A DNA stretch of 64,000 nucleotides. Origin: Bagarius yarrelli. Taxonomy: Eukaryota; Chordata; Actinopteri; Siluriformes; Sisoridae. Both the position numbers and the translations under genes were made by a program. The notes under the pieces are model-generated. The model was not told where the DNA came from. It did no database searches and saw nothing but the letters and a program-made list of their open reading frames with translations. Shown here one piece after another: positions 53,901 through 63,914 of this stretch. Every line of letters begins with the position of its first letter. Positions within the stretch are counted from its first letter, which is position 1. The stretch is taken from NCBI GenBank assembly GCA_005784505.1, contig VCAZ01000113.1, positions 572,501 to 636,500 on the forward strand. The letters run 5' to 3'.

Positions 53901-54000
53901 ACTTTACACTTTACATTGTCGCACCCCTAAACGAGACAAAACTAATTGCTAATTACATCAAAGTCAGATACCAATAAAGATGTTTTGGTCTTTTCAAAAT
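50942..54000 (+). other. pik3c2b 3' UTR and spacer
   Basis: No SINE or LINE is evident over about 3 kb, in contrast to the introns, which suits a long 3' UTR. AATAAA hexamers occur at 51796, 52406, 53172, 53587 and 53973; the last is followed by TG-rich TGTTTTGGTCTTTTC. The real end cannot be chosen from sequence. Confidence 0.5.
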
Positions 54001-54469
54001 TAAAACACATTTTTTAAATACTATACTTCAAAAAAAGTAGATATTAATTATGAAAAGCAAAGGCGACTAAATAGAATTTTCAAAAAGTTTGTATGTTAAA
54101 ATTTTTGCCTATAATAAATGTAAAATTATTATATGATTCTGACACGTGGCCTTGAGTTCAGAATTATATTTCCACGTGATATGCATTCTTTGTTAGCCAA
54201 AGATCTTGTCGCACTTTTACGACAGTCCCTAATTTCACGTTCATTAGCACGGAATTTATCGACGCTCCCTTAAGCTTTTTCTGATGAAATCTCTCCTTGT
54301 TTTCACCGAGGCCTTTTCCCTCTATTAGCGTTTAGAAAGAAAAGAACTAGCAGGGGGAAAAAAACCCACCGCGGGATCTTATTTACTTATGTTTCACAGC
54401 TGTTTCAACGCACTTTAAAACTTAATTCCGGTTATGTTTTTGTTTTTTAATTACAACGGACGTTTCCAA

Positions 54470-54560
54470 AAATTATTTTTATTCGCCGACGCGCAAACTC
54501 CGTCCAGCGCTCTTATCGGAAGTGGAAGATCTAAAACAGAAGCAGTTTTTAATACCGAAT
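54470..54560 (+). promoter_or_regulatory. Candidate ppp1r15b promoter
   Basis: CpG-containing block (CGCCGACGCG, CCGTCCAGCGC) with an ETS-like CGGAAGTGG at 54518, set in AT-rich surroundings 0.65 kb before the ppp1r15b start. No TATA box at a convincing spacing. Confidence 0.4.
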
Positions 54561-54572
54561 ACTAAAGTAAAA

Positions 54573-54812
54573 ATGGCTTGTAAATCATCGTCCGAGTCGG
54601 AAAGTGTGCATTATTTCAGCACGATATTTAGCATGCCGTCCTCCTGTCTTTTCTCTCCTGTTCTCAGTAAGTGTGTGAAGGTAACGAATCCTCAACGTCA
54701 AGCAGCTGCCGCGGATATGAACATGGCGAATGCCGGGAACGATATGGGCGCCGAGTGCTTTAACTGCTGGGTCGACTGGAGAGCTTATCGGCAACATGTC
54801 TTTTCTGTTTAA
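54573..54812 (+). other. Upstream ORF in the ppp1r15b leader (79 codons)
   Basis: ATG 54573 in a strong context (AAAATGG) starts MACKSSSESESVHYF… and stops at 54810-54812. No domain recognised. CReP and GADD34 are known in mammals to be controlled by upstream ORFs, so a regulatory uORF is plausible. A strong donor GTAAGT at 54667 raises the alternative that this region is partly spliced out. Confidence 0.4.
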
Positions 54813-55147
54813 ACACTATGGACACTTTGGGTTTGGATTTGACCGAATCAAAAACGGACAGTATTTCTCTAAAGTGCGACACATTTTTTTTTAGTTCTTT
54901 AGTAGCTAATATTTAGCAGCAGACGCTAATTTGGTGGAACTTCAACCACAGGTATTTTAGTCAGTCAGAATATATATAAACATAATCTATGCTTTTTAGT
55001 TAACAGTAAAGTATTAATATAAAGGCTTGTTATAAAAAGGAAAGAAAACTTAGCTTAGTAGCTAAGAAGTTTTTGGTGACCAAATTTTTTCTCTCTCTTT
55101 TTTTTTGTGGTTCAGATTTTATAAACTTGTTTAAATATTTTGGAATA

Positions 55148-55151
<4 letters not shown>

Positions 55152-55202
<51 letters not shown>
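55152..55202. repeat. (AT)n microsatellite abutting the ppp1r15b start codon
   Basis: About 25 AT units run directly to the A of the ATG at 55203. No spacer remains between the repeat and the start codon. Confidence 0.95.
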
Positions 55203-55204
<2 letters not shown>

Positions 55205-57077
55205 GTATAGAAGTATCAACGTAGAGGATCCCTTCCCTCAGAAAGGTTCAGTGTCCAGGACCGCTGGCCTTGAGGTGAGGAGTGACAGCTCGGCTAGCTC
55301 CTGGATTAGCATGCTGACAGCAGTGTCCAGGCCTGCATGGACGCTTCTTCAGAAATATTTGCCTGGGAAATCGCACACTTGTGCCAGCGAGGCAGAAAAA
55401 TCTAGCATTGACTTTGGACAGAAGCTAATGGCAGGTCTTGATAACCTTATGCCTGGTGACCAGAGTCCCACACATCTGCACGTGGCTTATGTTCACTGTC
55501 AGCATGAACAGGGCGGGGTTTTCACTTCCGGTGATGTAGAAGCTCTGAGCTGGTTGACTGCAGACTCTCTGAGAGAATTAGGAATCCAGGAGGACGCGAG
55601 TATGAATTTGAAGGTTCAACGAACGGCCCCAATGGAGTACAGATACCTCACAACAACAAGAAATTTCCTCAGTAGGTTTCTGGCACCTAAAGAAGCAAAG
55701 CAGACCGATTCCATACTTGTTGGGTATCCAAGTCCGACCGTAAGAACCACTAACACCTGGTGGTGGCAGGGACTCTGGAGCTCAGACCCTCATCAAAACA
55801 CTTTGTATGAGACTAAAACCTCTGCTGATGCTGAAACACAGTCCCCGCATTGTATAGACCATCACAGTAGCGGTCACTGTGAGGTAAATTGCCAAAGGTC
55901 ACCTGATGACCAAGTAGAACTGTTGGGACACAACAACCATGTTGAATGGACATGCAGCGAATATGCTGGACCTTCACACTACAACGAGTCAGCAGATCAG
56001 ACAAGCCTTCGTACTGCCAAGCTGGAATTCCTCTTGAACTCTGACTGTTCTCCATCAGCTCATGAACACAGCAGTGTAGAACATCAGGTTCATACCAGAG
56101 CTGCTGCCGCCTGCAGCGAGGTGGCGGTTCTGACCCCGGATCAGGACAATGGCTACTCTAGTTTTGAGGAAGAAAGTGCTGGTGCAGGGCAGTGTAATAT
56201 GAACACTGTTTGCGAATTGTTGGACTTTGAAAGTTCCGCTGCTTCTCCGGCTGGTGATCATGGACACGGAGGAGAGAAGGACAAAGCTGCAGGAAATGCG
56301 CAGTGTGAGAAGGTTGAGAAGAAAGTGGAAGACAAAGAGGATGAGAAGGTGCAAAAAACAGAGCCTGTGATTGTACATGAGGCTTTGCCCCTTCAGTCCA
56401 CCCCTCGCTGTCTAAACAAGACGATCGCTTACATCATGGGCAGCCCCTGCAGCGACGAGTCAGACACGGAAGACGGCATCCCTGACCGAGACGACGATGA
56501 TGGTTTTGACAGCGATGACTTGGACAGCTGTTCTGACTCTGAGGACCTTGAGGATAGCGATGATGAGGAGGATTCAGAATCTGATGAACTTGACTCGGAG
56601 AGTGAGAGATTGTGGACTTCATTGTGCCAAACCAGAGACCCTTATAACCCTCACAACTTTACAGCCCCTATCCGGACTTCGCAGAAACTCAGTGAATCCG
56701 CAGTGAATTCGTGCACCGCGGGATCAACAGTAGAGCCCGAATCTCTTTTGTGTTCTTCCCCATTATCCCCTCCTTCACCCCTGGAAGGACCCCAGAAAGA
56801 CATGGAGTCCAGCGAAGAAACCTGTTCGTCAATGGACGAGGCTGAGAGCCTAAGACTTTGGGACTCGTTCAGCTGCTCATCAGATCCCTACAGTCCCTTG
56901 AACTTTCGAGCGGCAATCAGGACTCGGCAGCCAGCTAGACGACGCTGTAGGAAAGAGCCACCGGTTGAGCCTTTGGTCTATAGCAAAGAGGAGGCGGAGG
57001 AGAGGATGGATAGCGGATTCTCAGAGGCAGCCATTGGACAGGGTGTCGGAAGTGCTGGAGTTGTCAAGCTAAAAAAG
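55203..57077 (+). CDS. ppp1r15b: ppp1r15b coding exon 1 (residues 1-625)
   Basis: The ATG at 55203 is the first Met after an in-frame TAA at 55146-55148, with A at -3. Donor gtgggt follows 57077. Holds the membrane-associating segment, DQDNGY block, acidic tract (many GAT/GAC/GAG codons at 56455-56605) and both DPYxPxNF repeats. The last codon is K625, the first residue of the PP1-docking motif. The frame stays open 25 codons into the intron (stop 57153-57155), so a retained intron would give a protein lacking PP1 binding. Confidence 0.95.
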
Positions 57078-60050
57078 GTGGGTGTGATGAATAAAGTTTT
57101 TCTTTTTATTTTCCTTGCAGGCCATGAATTTCACAAATTACCCAACGTTGAATAATGCAGCCAAAGTTTTTCTTTTCTTGTGATTTTGGTATTTTGAAGG
57201 TTTTTTTTTTTTTTTTTTAAATGTTACGTGAAATAATTCACCGATTCCGAGAAAACACAGCATGATATCTTGTTTTACATCTGACTTGCATCTTGGGGTT
57301 AAGGGTCTTTCTTAGGGGCCCAGTATTGGCAGCTTGGTGGTGCTGGAAATTTGAACCCTGATCTTTCAATTAAGTGGGAAGTGGTGGCTCATGGTTAAGG
57401 TGTTGGACTACTAACCTGACGATTGTAGGTTCGATTCCCAGCTCCACCAAGGCACCACTTCTGGGCCCCTGAGCAAGGCCCTTAACCCCCAATTGCTCAG
57501 TTGTATAAATGAGATTAATGTAAGTCGCTCTGGATAAGGGCGTCTGCCAAATGCTGGAAATGAGTTAATTAACAGTCCAGCACCTTAACCGCTGTGCTAC
57601 AACTTTCTATTACCCAGAAAGGGCTGGTGTGAGTGCATGTTTTTATTTGAGCTAAACAGAAGTCACACCTGAGATTACTGCAAGCCTGAATCAGCAGATT
57701 AAGCCGGTGGAATTGGGTGCGGCTCCTGCTTGATTAGTATGAAAATCTACACCCGCCCTTCTAACCCCTAACGCAATGTTTTTCCAAGACTAAAAAATTG
57801 TACGCAATATTTCTAAACAACGTTTGCCATGGATACAAATTCAAATGTACATGTATACAAATTAGCTTTGAATCCATTTTTCCAGTTTGACATGGTGTTA
57901 TTACCTGTAGTAAATAATTAAGAACGCAGTTTCATACATGCTGCTGTTTTACTTAATACAAACATACAAAGAAAATGACTTCTTTCAGCTTTTGTTGCCG
58001 TTAAAATATTGGCTACTGTCCTTAATGCCAACTTTTACAGCTTGGATCTAAATCACTGTTTAAGGCTCAGCTGTTAAATGTGAAAATGATGTAAACCAGC
58101 GCAAGCAGACCGTTATCTTCTATTTTTTTTCCATCTCTGATGCAACACTTCCATTTTCCTCTCTCCAGGGAGGCAGGAGTAAATTCTCTGCCCATTGCTC
58201 ATTATCACTCTGCCCTATTTCACATCTCTGACTCTATGCTGACTCCATCACAGACATTATCTGGAACAGTAAAAGGATGTACTGACCTGGTCATGGAACA
58301 CAATTTCCTTCTTTTCCTCGACAATAAATTCACCTCCAGTTTTTGATTTGTTATTAGACATTTTCTAATGTTATAATGTGTTTTTTAGAATAGAAACTAA
58401 GATTTTTTATTGTCTCCCTCATTTACTGTCCACTTTATTAGGAACACCTGCATATTCTTGATGTTATCTAATCAGGCAGTCGGGTGACAGCAGTGCGTTG
58501 CGAAGAAATAGTACCGAACATTAAACGAGCGACGGTCAGCGGATAAAAATAACCTGGTGATATGAAAAGTTAAAGAATTTTGGCAGCTTGATTTGAGGTC
58601 TAAGGATGTGTACAATGTGCACAATATGTAAACCCGAATCATAATTGGTCGAGGAAGATTACCACATTAACAGGTGTAACCGATTGACTGGAAAATAGTG
58701 TGTGTGTAGTGTTTACTGCCTACAGAGGAAGAGAGATGTCGTCTACTGTTTCTGACATAATTAAACTTTTCTTCCATCAGTGTTGCTAGGGTTTGTGCCA
58801 GAGTGATGTAATGTAGAGAAATAAGGAAGGTGTACTTAGCTTGCAGCAAAAGCTTCAGGTGTCTGCACGTTTATTCCTGATGTAACAGCTCAGTAATGGA
58901 GAAAATATATAAATATGTATAAAACAATTTGCTTCAAGTTGCGAGCTAAAATTCGGGTTACGAGTCAGCTTCAGCCACCCAACCGCTAGGTGGCGTAGCA
59001 AGCGCCACAGTGAACGCCGTAACATCCACCCAGCATCCCGTGTCTCATCCGATAGCTAGTCAGACCTGCGCGTTAGTAAGTGTGTTAAGTGAAGTTGTCT
59101 GATCTCCAAATTTATTGCAGTACATTCCATTGTATTGTTTTTTATACAATACTCGCTATTTATTAATATATATTTCTTATTTAAAAACATATAACAAAAA
59201 ATTTATTTGACATACGAGTAATTTAAGTTTCAAGCTTCATCACGGAACGTAAGTCAAGGCACCCCTTTGTAAAAATGGCCAGACTGTAAATTTCTGGATT
59301 AAGCTTATGATAAAACTTGGGGGAAAATAATCAGCCAGTTTCAGTGTTTTATTCCTCTTACACCACAGCATTTTATCAGTGTTAATCTATAAAAACACAA
59401 ACACACACTGTGCCTTTTCTACATTTAAAGTTAAAGCTAAAAAACAAAAAGCAGACACAACAGCAGAACAACTCAAGGCAAAAACTGTAGTCTTATGATA
59501 TTTTAAAGGTCTTTAGATAGTCTTCTCTAACAGACTATCTTTAGTTTTATCTGTAGTTCCTCTTATAGACACACGCACACGAGGCAAAAACAAAAAGAAA
59601 TGTTTTAATGTATAAAAACGTCTATTATTTGTTTCGTTGGATGAGGATTTATTTTTGGCTTATTTACTTCCAGCATCGTATCTGCTGTTTAAAGCTATCA
59701 GTATTTTAGGGAAACAGTTTCACACAGCAAATCAGTGTGAGCATTTTTTTTATTCCTTTGGAAAAGTTTATTATGAATTTTTTTCTTGTTTTCTTTCTCT
59801 TTTTTTATAAAATTACACAGGTTTTAAACTGTCTGGTCGCTGTGTTGTGTCTGTACAGGTGACGTTTATGGAGGAGGTGGAGGAATTCTACGCTAGCAGT
59901 GATGAGGAGCGGCGCGGCCCTTGGGAGGAATACGCCCGAGACCGCTGTCGCTTCCAGCGTCGTGTTCAGGAGGTGGAGACGAGCATCAGTTACTGCCTGT
60001 CTCCCAGCTTCCGCCTTGAAGTCTTTCAAAGACACTATTCGAGTAGCTGA
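55203..60050 (+). CDS. ppp1r15b: ppp1r15b (CReP): PP1 regulatory subunit 15B, eIF2alpha phosphatase scaffold (whole coding span, 2 exons)
   Basis: Joining 55203-57077 and 59859-60050 gives 688 codons plus stop; human PPP1R15B has about 713. Family role: constitutive scaffold that brings PP1 to phospho-Ser51 eIF2alpha at the ER and cytosol, restoring translation after stress. Visible features: N-terminal hydrophobic/amphipathic segment (34-55, SSWISM through LLQKYLPG), conserved TPDQDNGYSSFEEE (311-324), an Asp/Glu-rich tract (about 413-468), two tandem LWxS...DPYxPxNF motifs starting at residues 470 and 552, then the PP1-docking KVTF at 625-628 and the conserved C-terminus with GPWEE and RCRFQRR. 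It lies 4.3 kb downstream of pik3c2b on the same strand, as in human. The DQDNGY block and the synteny favour 15B over 15A (GADD34). Confidence 0.95.
57293..57602 (-). mobile_element. Older SINE (reverse) interrupted by a younger SINE
   Basis: Left part 57293-57373 (GGGTCTTTCTTAGGGGCCCA … GATCTTTCAATTAA) and right part 57567-57602 (AATTAACAGTCCAGCACCTT) together make one reverse SINE. The 6-bp AATTAA is duplicated at 57368 and 57567, as expected of a target-site duplication. Confidence 0.85.
57374..57566 (+). mobile_element. Full-length tRNA-derived SINE, youngest-looking copy
   Basis: Head GTGGTGGCTCATGGTTAAGG, B box GTAGGTTCGATTCCCAGC, body CTGGGCCCCTGAGCAAGGCC and CCCCCAATTGCTCAGTTGTA, tail AAGTCGCTCTGGATAAGGGC and GTCTGCCAAATGCTGG. 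A and B boxes are intact. In the ppp1r15b intron. Confidence 0.92.
57603..59858. other. Rest of the ppp1r15b intron
   Basis: Unique AT-rich sequence, with one CTCF-like word at 58983-58996. No gene or RNA recognised. Confidence 0.45.
59859..60050 (+). CDS. ppp1r15b: ppp1r15b coding exon 2 (residues 626-688), PP1/eIF2alpha module
   Basis: Acceptor ctgtacag, stop TGA 60048-60050. Encodes VTFMEEVEEFYASSDEE, GPWEEYARDRCRFQRRV and a short tail. This is the functional core shared by GADD34 and CReP: RVxF docking to PP1 plus the helix that positions G-actin and eIF2alpha. It is about a dozen residues shorter at the C-terminus than I remember for human. Confidence 0.96.
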   Translation: MTFMEEVEEFYASSDEERRGPWEEYARDRCRFQRRVQEVETSISYCLSPSFRLEVFQRHYSSS

Positions 60051-61320
60051 TTGAACTTTTTTGGGTTTTTTTTGCTGGTCGCTTGGTTGTTTGCACGAAA
60101 CATAAATCGTCCACATATCGGGTCTAATTCAGGGTGCAAAAGTGGAGCGGAAATGAAAAACGAAAGCATAAAGACTCCCGTGTTGCAGTTTCATTTGTGT
60201 GTGTTGGCCGCCATGTAGTCGTACAGTAAAGAGTCCCAGTTCTGTGGAAAGCTGTGTTGCAGCTTTAAGGAATGAAGTTTGTGGCATGACATCTGAACAA
60301 AAGGGTCACAGTTTTGATTAAATGTTATATCTGTATGGTTTTGTTTTAAAGCCACTAATGCACTAAATATTTGCTTTGCTATTATCTGAAATGTGTGAAA
60401 TCTGTATTAGTGCATCAGTATTGAACTCTTGCCCTTTATTATAGTGTTTGAATGACCTGTTGCCTTCATATTTTATCAGGATTTTATTTCAGCTCTGTTT
60501 AGATGGCTGGGTGTTTTTTTTTTTTTTTTTTTTTAAAATCTATATTGTAAAAAATTTTGGCATCAAATTTTCTGCCAAGACAATTTTTTTTTTTTAGTAA
60601 GTATGTCTGAAAATTGACCTTTGAGGTATTCCTTGATTTACTTGGTCGAAAAAAAAGGAGAAGAAAATATAACGCATCTCCAGACACGCATATAGTTTCT
60701 TCTTTCAGACCTGGAATAAGGGATGTTAATAACGCCAGGTTGAATGTCCCAGCCTTTCTAAACACAGCTGTAAAACCAGTTCACTAATTAACCTTCAAAC
60801 CAAAGACCGCACTAGAGTTCTGTACAGATCACATGGTAGAAGCTCAACGCTTGAGAACACATCACACCCGAGTCATGTAAACACACCGTATTTGTCAAGT
60901 TCAACAGTATCTGTTTCTGCACCTGAAGGCAAGCGGGTCTTCCTTCACACTTCCGATTTGCATGGTATGGCCTGGCTTATATCCTCCCCAAACCCGCTTG
61001 ACTTACTAGCGCTGGAAAATCACTGTGGTGTGTGTGTGTGTGTTGTGACTTAACCCGGAGGTTGTGTGTCTATAGTCTTAACTGTGGCAGCTGTGACCCG
61101 AGTGACTGGATTTGTGTGTATGACTAAAAAGAAAATGCAGGGAGCTAAATGCATGATTTCTTGAAATAATATGATTGATGTCAAAGCAAAAGGGTTAATC
61201 TGTATAATTAACATGGAAGTGTTTTATTTTTCTAAAAACAAGTTAGTATAGTAATTCAGCATATATTCTGCATTCTGTCCTAATCAGTTTGACATACAAA
61301 TAAAAGTCGTATTTAAATCC
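60051..61320 (+). other. ppp1r15b 3' UTR
   Basis: About 1.25 kb after the stop with no repeat, ending at an AATAAA and TG-rich downstream sequence. A T run (60513-60534) lies within it. Confidence 0.55.
61299..61304 (+). terminator. Probable ppp1r15b polyadenylation signal
   Basis: AATAAA, followed 20 nt on by the TG-rich TGTGTGTTCTGTGC. The next sequence is repeat-derived. Confidence 0.5.
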
Positions 61321-61549
61321 AACTGTGTGTTCTGTGCTTAGACAAGTTCTGGAAGGGGCACCTTACCGGCTTGATTTCTATCCCTATCCATGCCCATGCC
61401 TGAAGACCTTGTAGAACGACATCTCCTAAGCTTGGAATAGCCTGGAATACAAGCCCTTGAGTTGAGGAACATGTTATAAAGCCCCAAATGGTTAAGCACC
61501 TCACTACCTGAGTGAGCTCCTATCCTACTATAGTCCTCCACGTCCGCTG

Positions 61550-62225
61550 CGCTCTCAGGACTTAACTTTGCCCCTAAACTTTGGAATAATTCAGCCTGCA
61601 CCGTTCCGGAGGCAGACACACTCTACCAGTTTAAAACTGGAATAAAGAGACATCCCTTTAACCTGGCCTACACATAATACACACATTTTTATTATTCAAA
61701 TCCGTTAAAGGCTTATCAGGCTGCAATAATCAGTTCAACCCGGAACCAGAAAACACCACCAATAACACACGATATATTTGTTAATCACCAGTTGAATTGC
61801 AGTTACACTAACATGTCTGTTCTTTGTTATTCTGAGCTCACCATCGCCACTAATACCTGGAGGCAATAAGGCAGTTTCTCAGTGATCTCGTCTTCTAGAC
61901 GGCCATCCGGACAAGACCACGGAAACTTTACTGCAGCATGGGTAACCTAACGGTTTAACTGGTCAGAGGAGAACTGAACCTCCCCGATTTCTTCCAAGGT
62001 TTTTTTCTCTATTCTATCATTGATGGAGTTTTGGTTCCTTGCCGCTGTTGCCTCTGATTAGTTGGGGACTCTAAATTTATAGATATCAATCAAATTCTGA
62101 TAAAGATATCATCAGATTGATATTAATTCTTAGAAATGTTTAATATTGTCATTTCCGATGTAATTCTGTAAAGCTGCTTTGAAAAAAATCCTGATTGGTA
62201 AAAGCGCTATAGAAATAAAGGTGAC
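61550..62225 (+). mobile_element. L2-type LINE 3' end
   Basis: CTACCAGTTTAAAACTGGAA, CCCTTTAACCTGGCCTACAC, GTTTTGGTTCCTTGCCGCTG, TCTGTAAAGCTGCTTTG and the tail AAAAGCGCTATAGAAATAAA. Same family as 43933-44110 and 44385-44545. The adjoining 61330-61550 may be its upstream part but is not recognised. Confidence 0.7.
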
Positions 62226-62290
62226 GACGTGTCACCCACATCTGGCTTACAGAAGCCTCACCTGGAATAGGAACACCTGGGTATTGAATA

Positions 62291-62452
62291 CATTTACAGC
62301 ATTTGGCAGACGCCCTTATCCAGAGCGACTTACATTTATCTTATTTATATAACTGAGCAATTAGGGGCCTTGCTCAGGGGCCCAGCAGTGGTGGCTTGGT
62401 GGACCTGGGAATCGAACCCACGATCTTCGCGTTAATAGTCCAACACCACTGG
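62291..62452 (-). mobile_element. tRNA-derived SINE, reverse orientation
   Basis: CAGCATTTGGCAGACGCCCT, TATCCAGAGCGACTTACATT, GGGGCCTTGCTCAGGGGCCC, GGGAATCGAACCCACGATCT and GTTAATAGTCCAACACC. Well preserved. Confidence 0.9.
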
Positions 62453-63360
62453 TGTATGGAAATATAGATGCTTTATACAAATTGTACGAAATAAAGTTAA
62501 TAGATTGTAATGAAAGTAATAAAGGTGAATATATATATATATTTTTTTTAAATCAGAAAAATCAAGAAATAAATAAAATAGTAGGCAGCGCCATCTAGTG
62601 GACCTTATCGGTATCCACACAAATCTATCGAATCTTTCAACGGTAAACGTCCTGATACAATACATTACTAGTAAGTGTTTAAATAATTTCTAAACGAGTA
62701 TAACATTAATAATTGAATGAATTTTTGCACTTTTACATATTTAAATCTTATTTAATTGCAGGACGAATGAGGGCAGTGTGTCTTTTTCGTGCTAAACGAA
62801 TAGCGCTAACGAATAGCGCACCTAGGAAAAAATAGCTAAATTCAGTTTTGTGGGTGTGTTTAAAACTGCAAAAAAAGTAGACAAAAATTTTGTATGTTTT
62901 ATGTATAAACAAATAATTAAAAAAATAAATAAATAAAATAAAGCAACTTAAACGCCAACTTCCGCGTTCTTTGAGCTCTAGACATCTACATCCGGTTTCC
63001 GGAAATGGATGCAACCAATAAAAATCTATTTTAAACGAGCTACAATTACAAAATTTACCAAACGTACTTTTGAATTCTTAAAAAAAAATATTATATTAAT
63101 TATAGTCTTTTATTATAACTAATATATTACGTATCCCTGCATCACTTTTGATCTACACTACAATACAATTACATCTATTTAAAGCAATCCGTCTCACTCA
63201 CTGCAAAAAAAAAAAAAAAAAACCAAATCTTAAAACACAGCCTTGTTTTTCGTTAAATCGTTATACTGTGCCAAAAAAAACCCATACAAAACTACAAAGT
63301 CTATGCGATGCATAGGATTGAGTTTATAATAAATTGATTCACTTTTTTGTAACCGAACAG

Positions 63361-63460
63361 AGAGTCGACTCCTTTGCGATCATCATTGTGACGTCACGGT
63401 TGAGGCGACGTTCCTAACAGGCGGTACCGCTGCTCTTCAGTAGCTTACATAACTTACCGC
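63361..63460. promoter_or_regulatory. CpG-containing block with a perfect CRE, possible promoter
   Basis: TGACGTCA at 63389-63396, followed by GAGGCGACG and GGCGGTACCGC, within AT-rich DNA. The CRE is an ATF/CREB site. Strand and target gene are unknown; no exon could be recognised in the remaining 540 bp. Confidence 0.3.
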
Positions 63461-63607
63461 ATAAATGTGTTTAAAGTGTTAATAGTTAATATTTCAACAA
63501 AAATACAAATAATAAAATAATAAACATAAAAATAAAGATTATATATTGTAAGGAAAACTGTACTGTGGACTAAACACGTTTTTCAATTAAAATGTCCCAT
63601 TTTTATT

Positions 63608-63610
63608 CTA

Positions 63611-63677
<67 letters not shown>
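63608..63677. repeat. (TCTA)n microsatellite
   Basis: About 17 uninterrupted TCTA units. Confidence 0.97.
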
Positions 63678-63717
63678 AAACTTTGATTTTGCTATATGTG
63701 TATGCTTAATGTGTTTG

Positions 63718-63835
63718 CTTGCTAACCTGGAGATTGTAGGTTTAATGTTTAATTCCCAGCACCACCAAGATACCACTGCTGGGCCCCTGAGCATGGCCCC
63801 TGTATAAATGAGATAGATTAGGGTGTGAGCTAATT
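63718..63835 (+). mobile_element. tRNA-derived SINE fragment
   Basis: CTTGCTAACCTGGAGATTGT, a B box expanded to GTTTAATGTTTAATTCCCAG, and CACTGCTGGGCCCCTGAGCA. The tail is truncated. Lies between the two inverted tetranucleotide arrays. Confidence 0.8.
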
Positions 63836-63861
63836 GACCAGAATTTAAAAAAAAGATATAG

Positions 63862-63863
63862 AG

Positions 63864-63914
<51 letters not shown>
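63862..63914. repeat. (GATA)n microsatellite, inverse of 63608-63677
   Basis: About 13 GATA units, the complement of the TCTA array 185 bp upstream. Confidence 0.97.

Noticed and set aside
54522..54572. N-terminal extension of the leader ORF from a GTG
   Set aside because: GTG starts are rare in vertebrates, and an ATG in strong context follows at 54573.
56055..56378. 107-codon - strand frame inside ppp1r15b exon 1
   Set aside because: Antisense shadow of a long, conserved coding exon.
57374..57470. tRNA gene suggested by intact A and B boxes
   Set aside because: The boxes belong to the tRNA-derived head of a multi-copy SINE; there is no complete cloverleaf or CCA-side acceptor stem.
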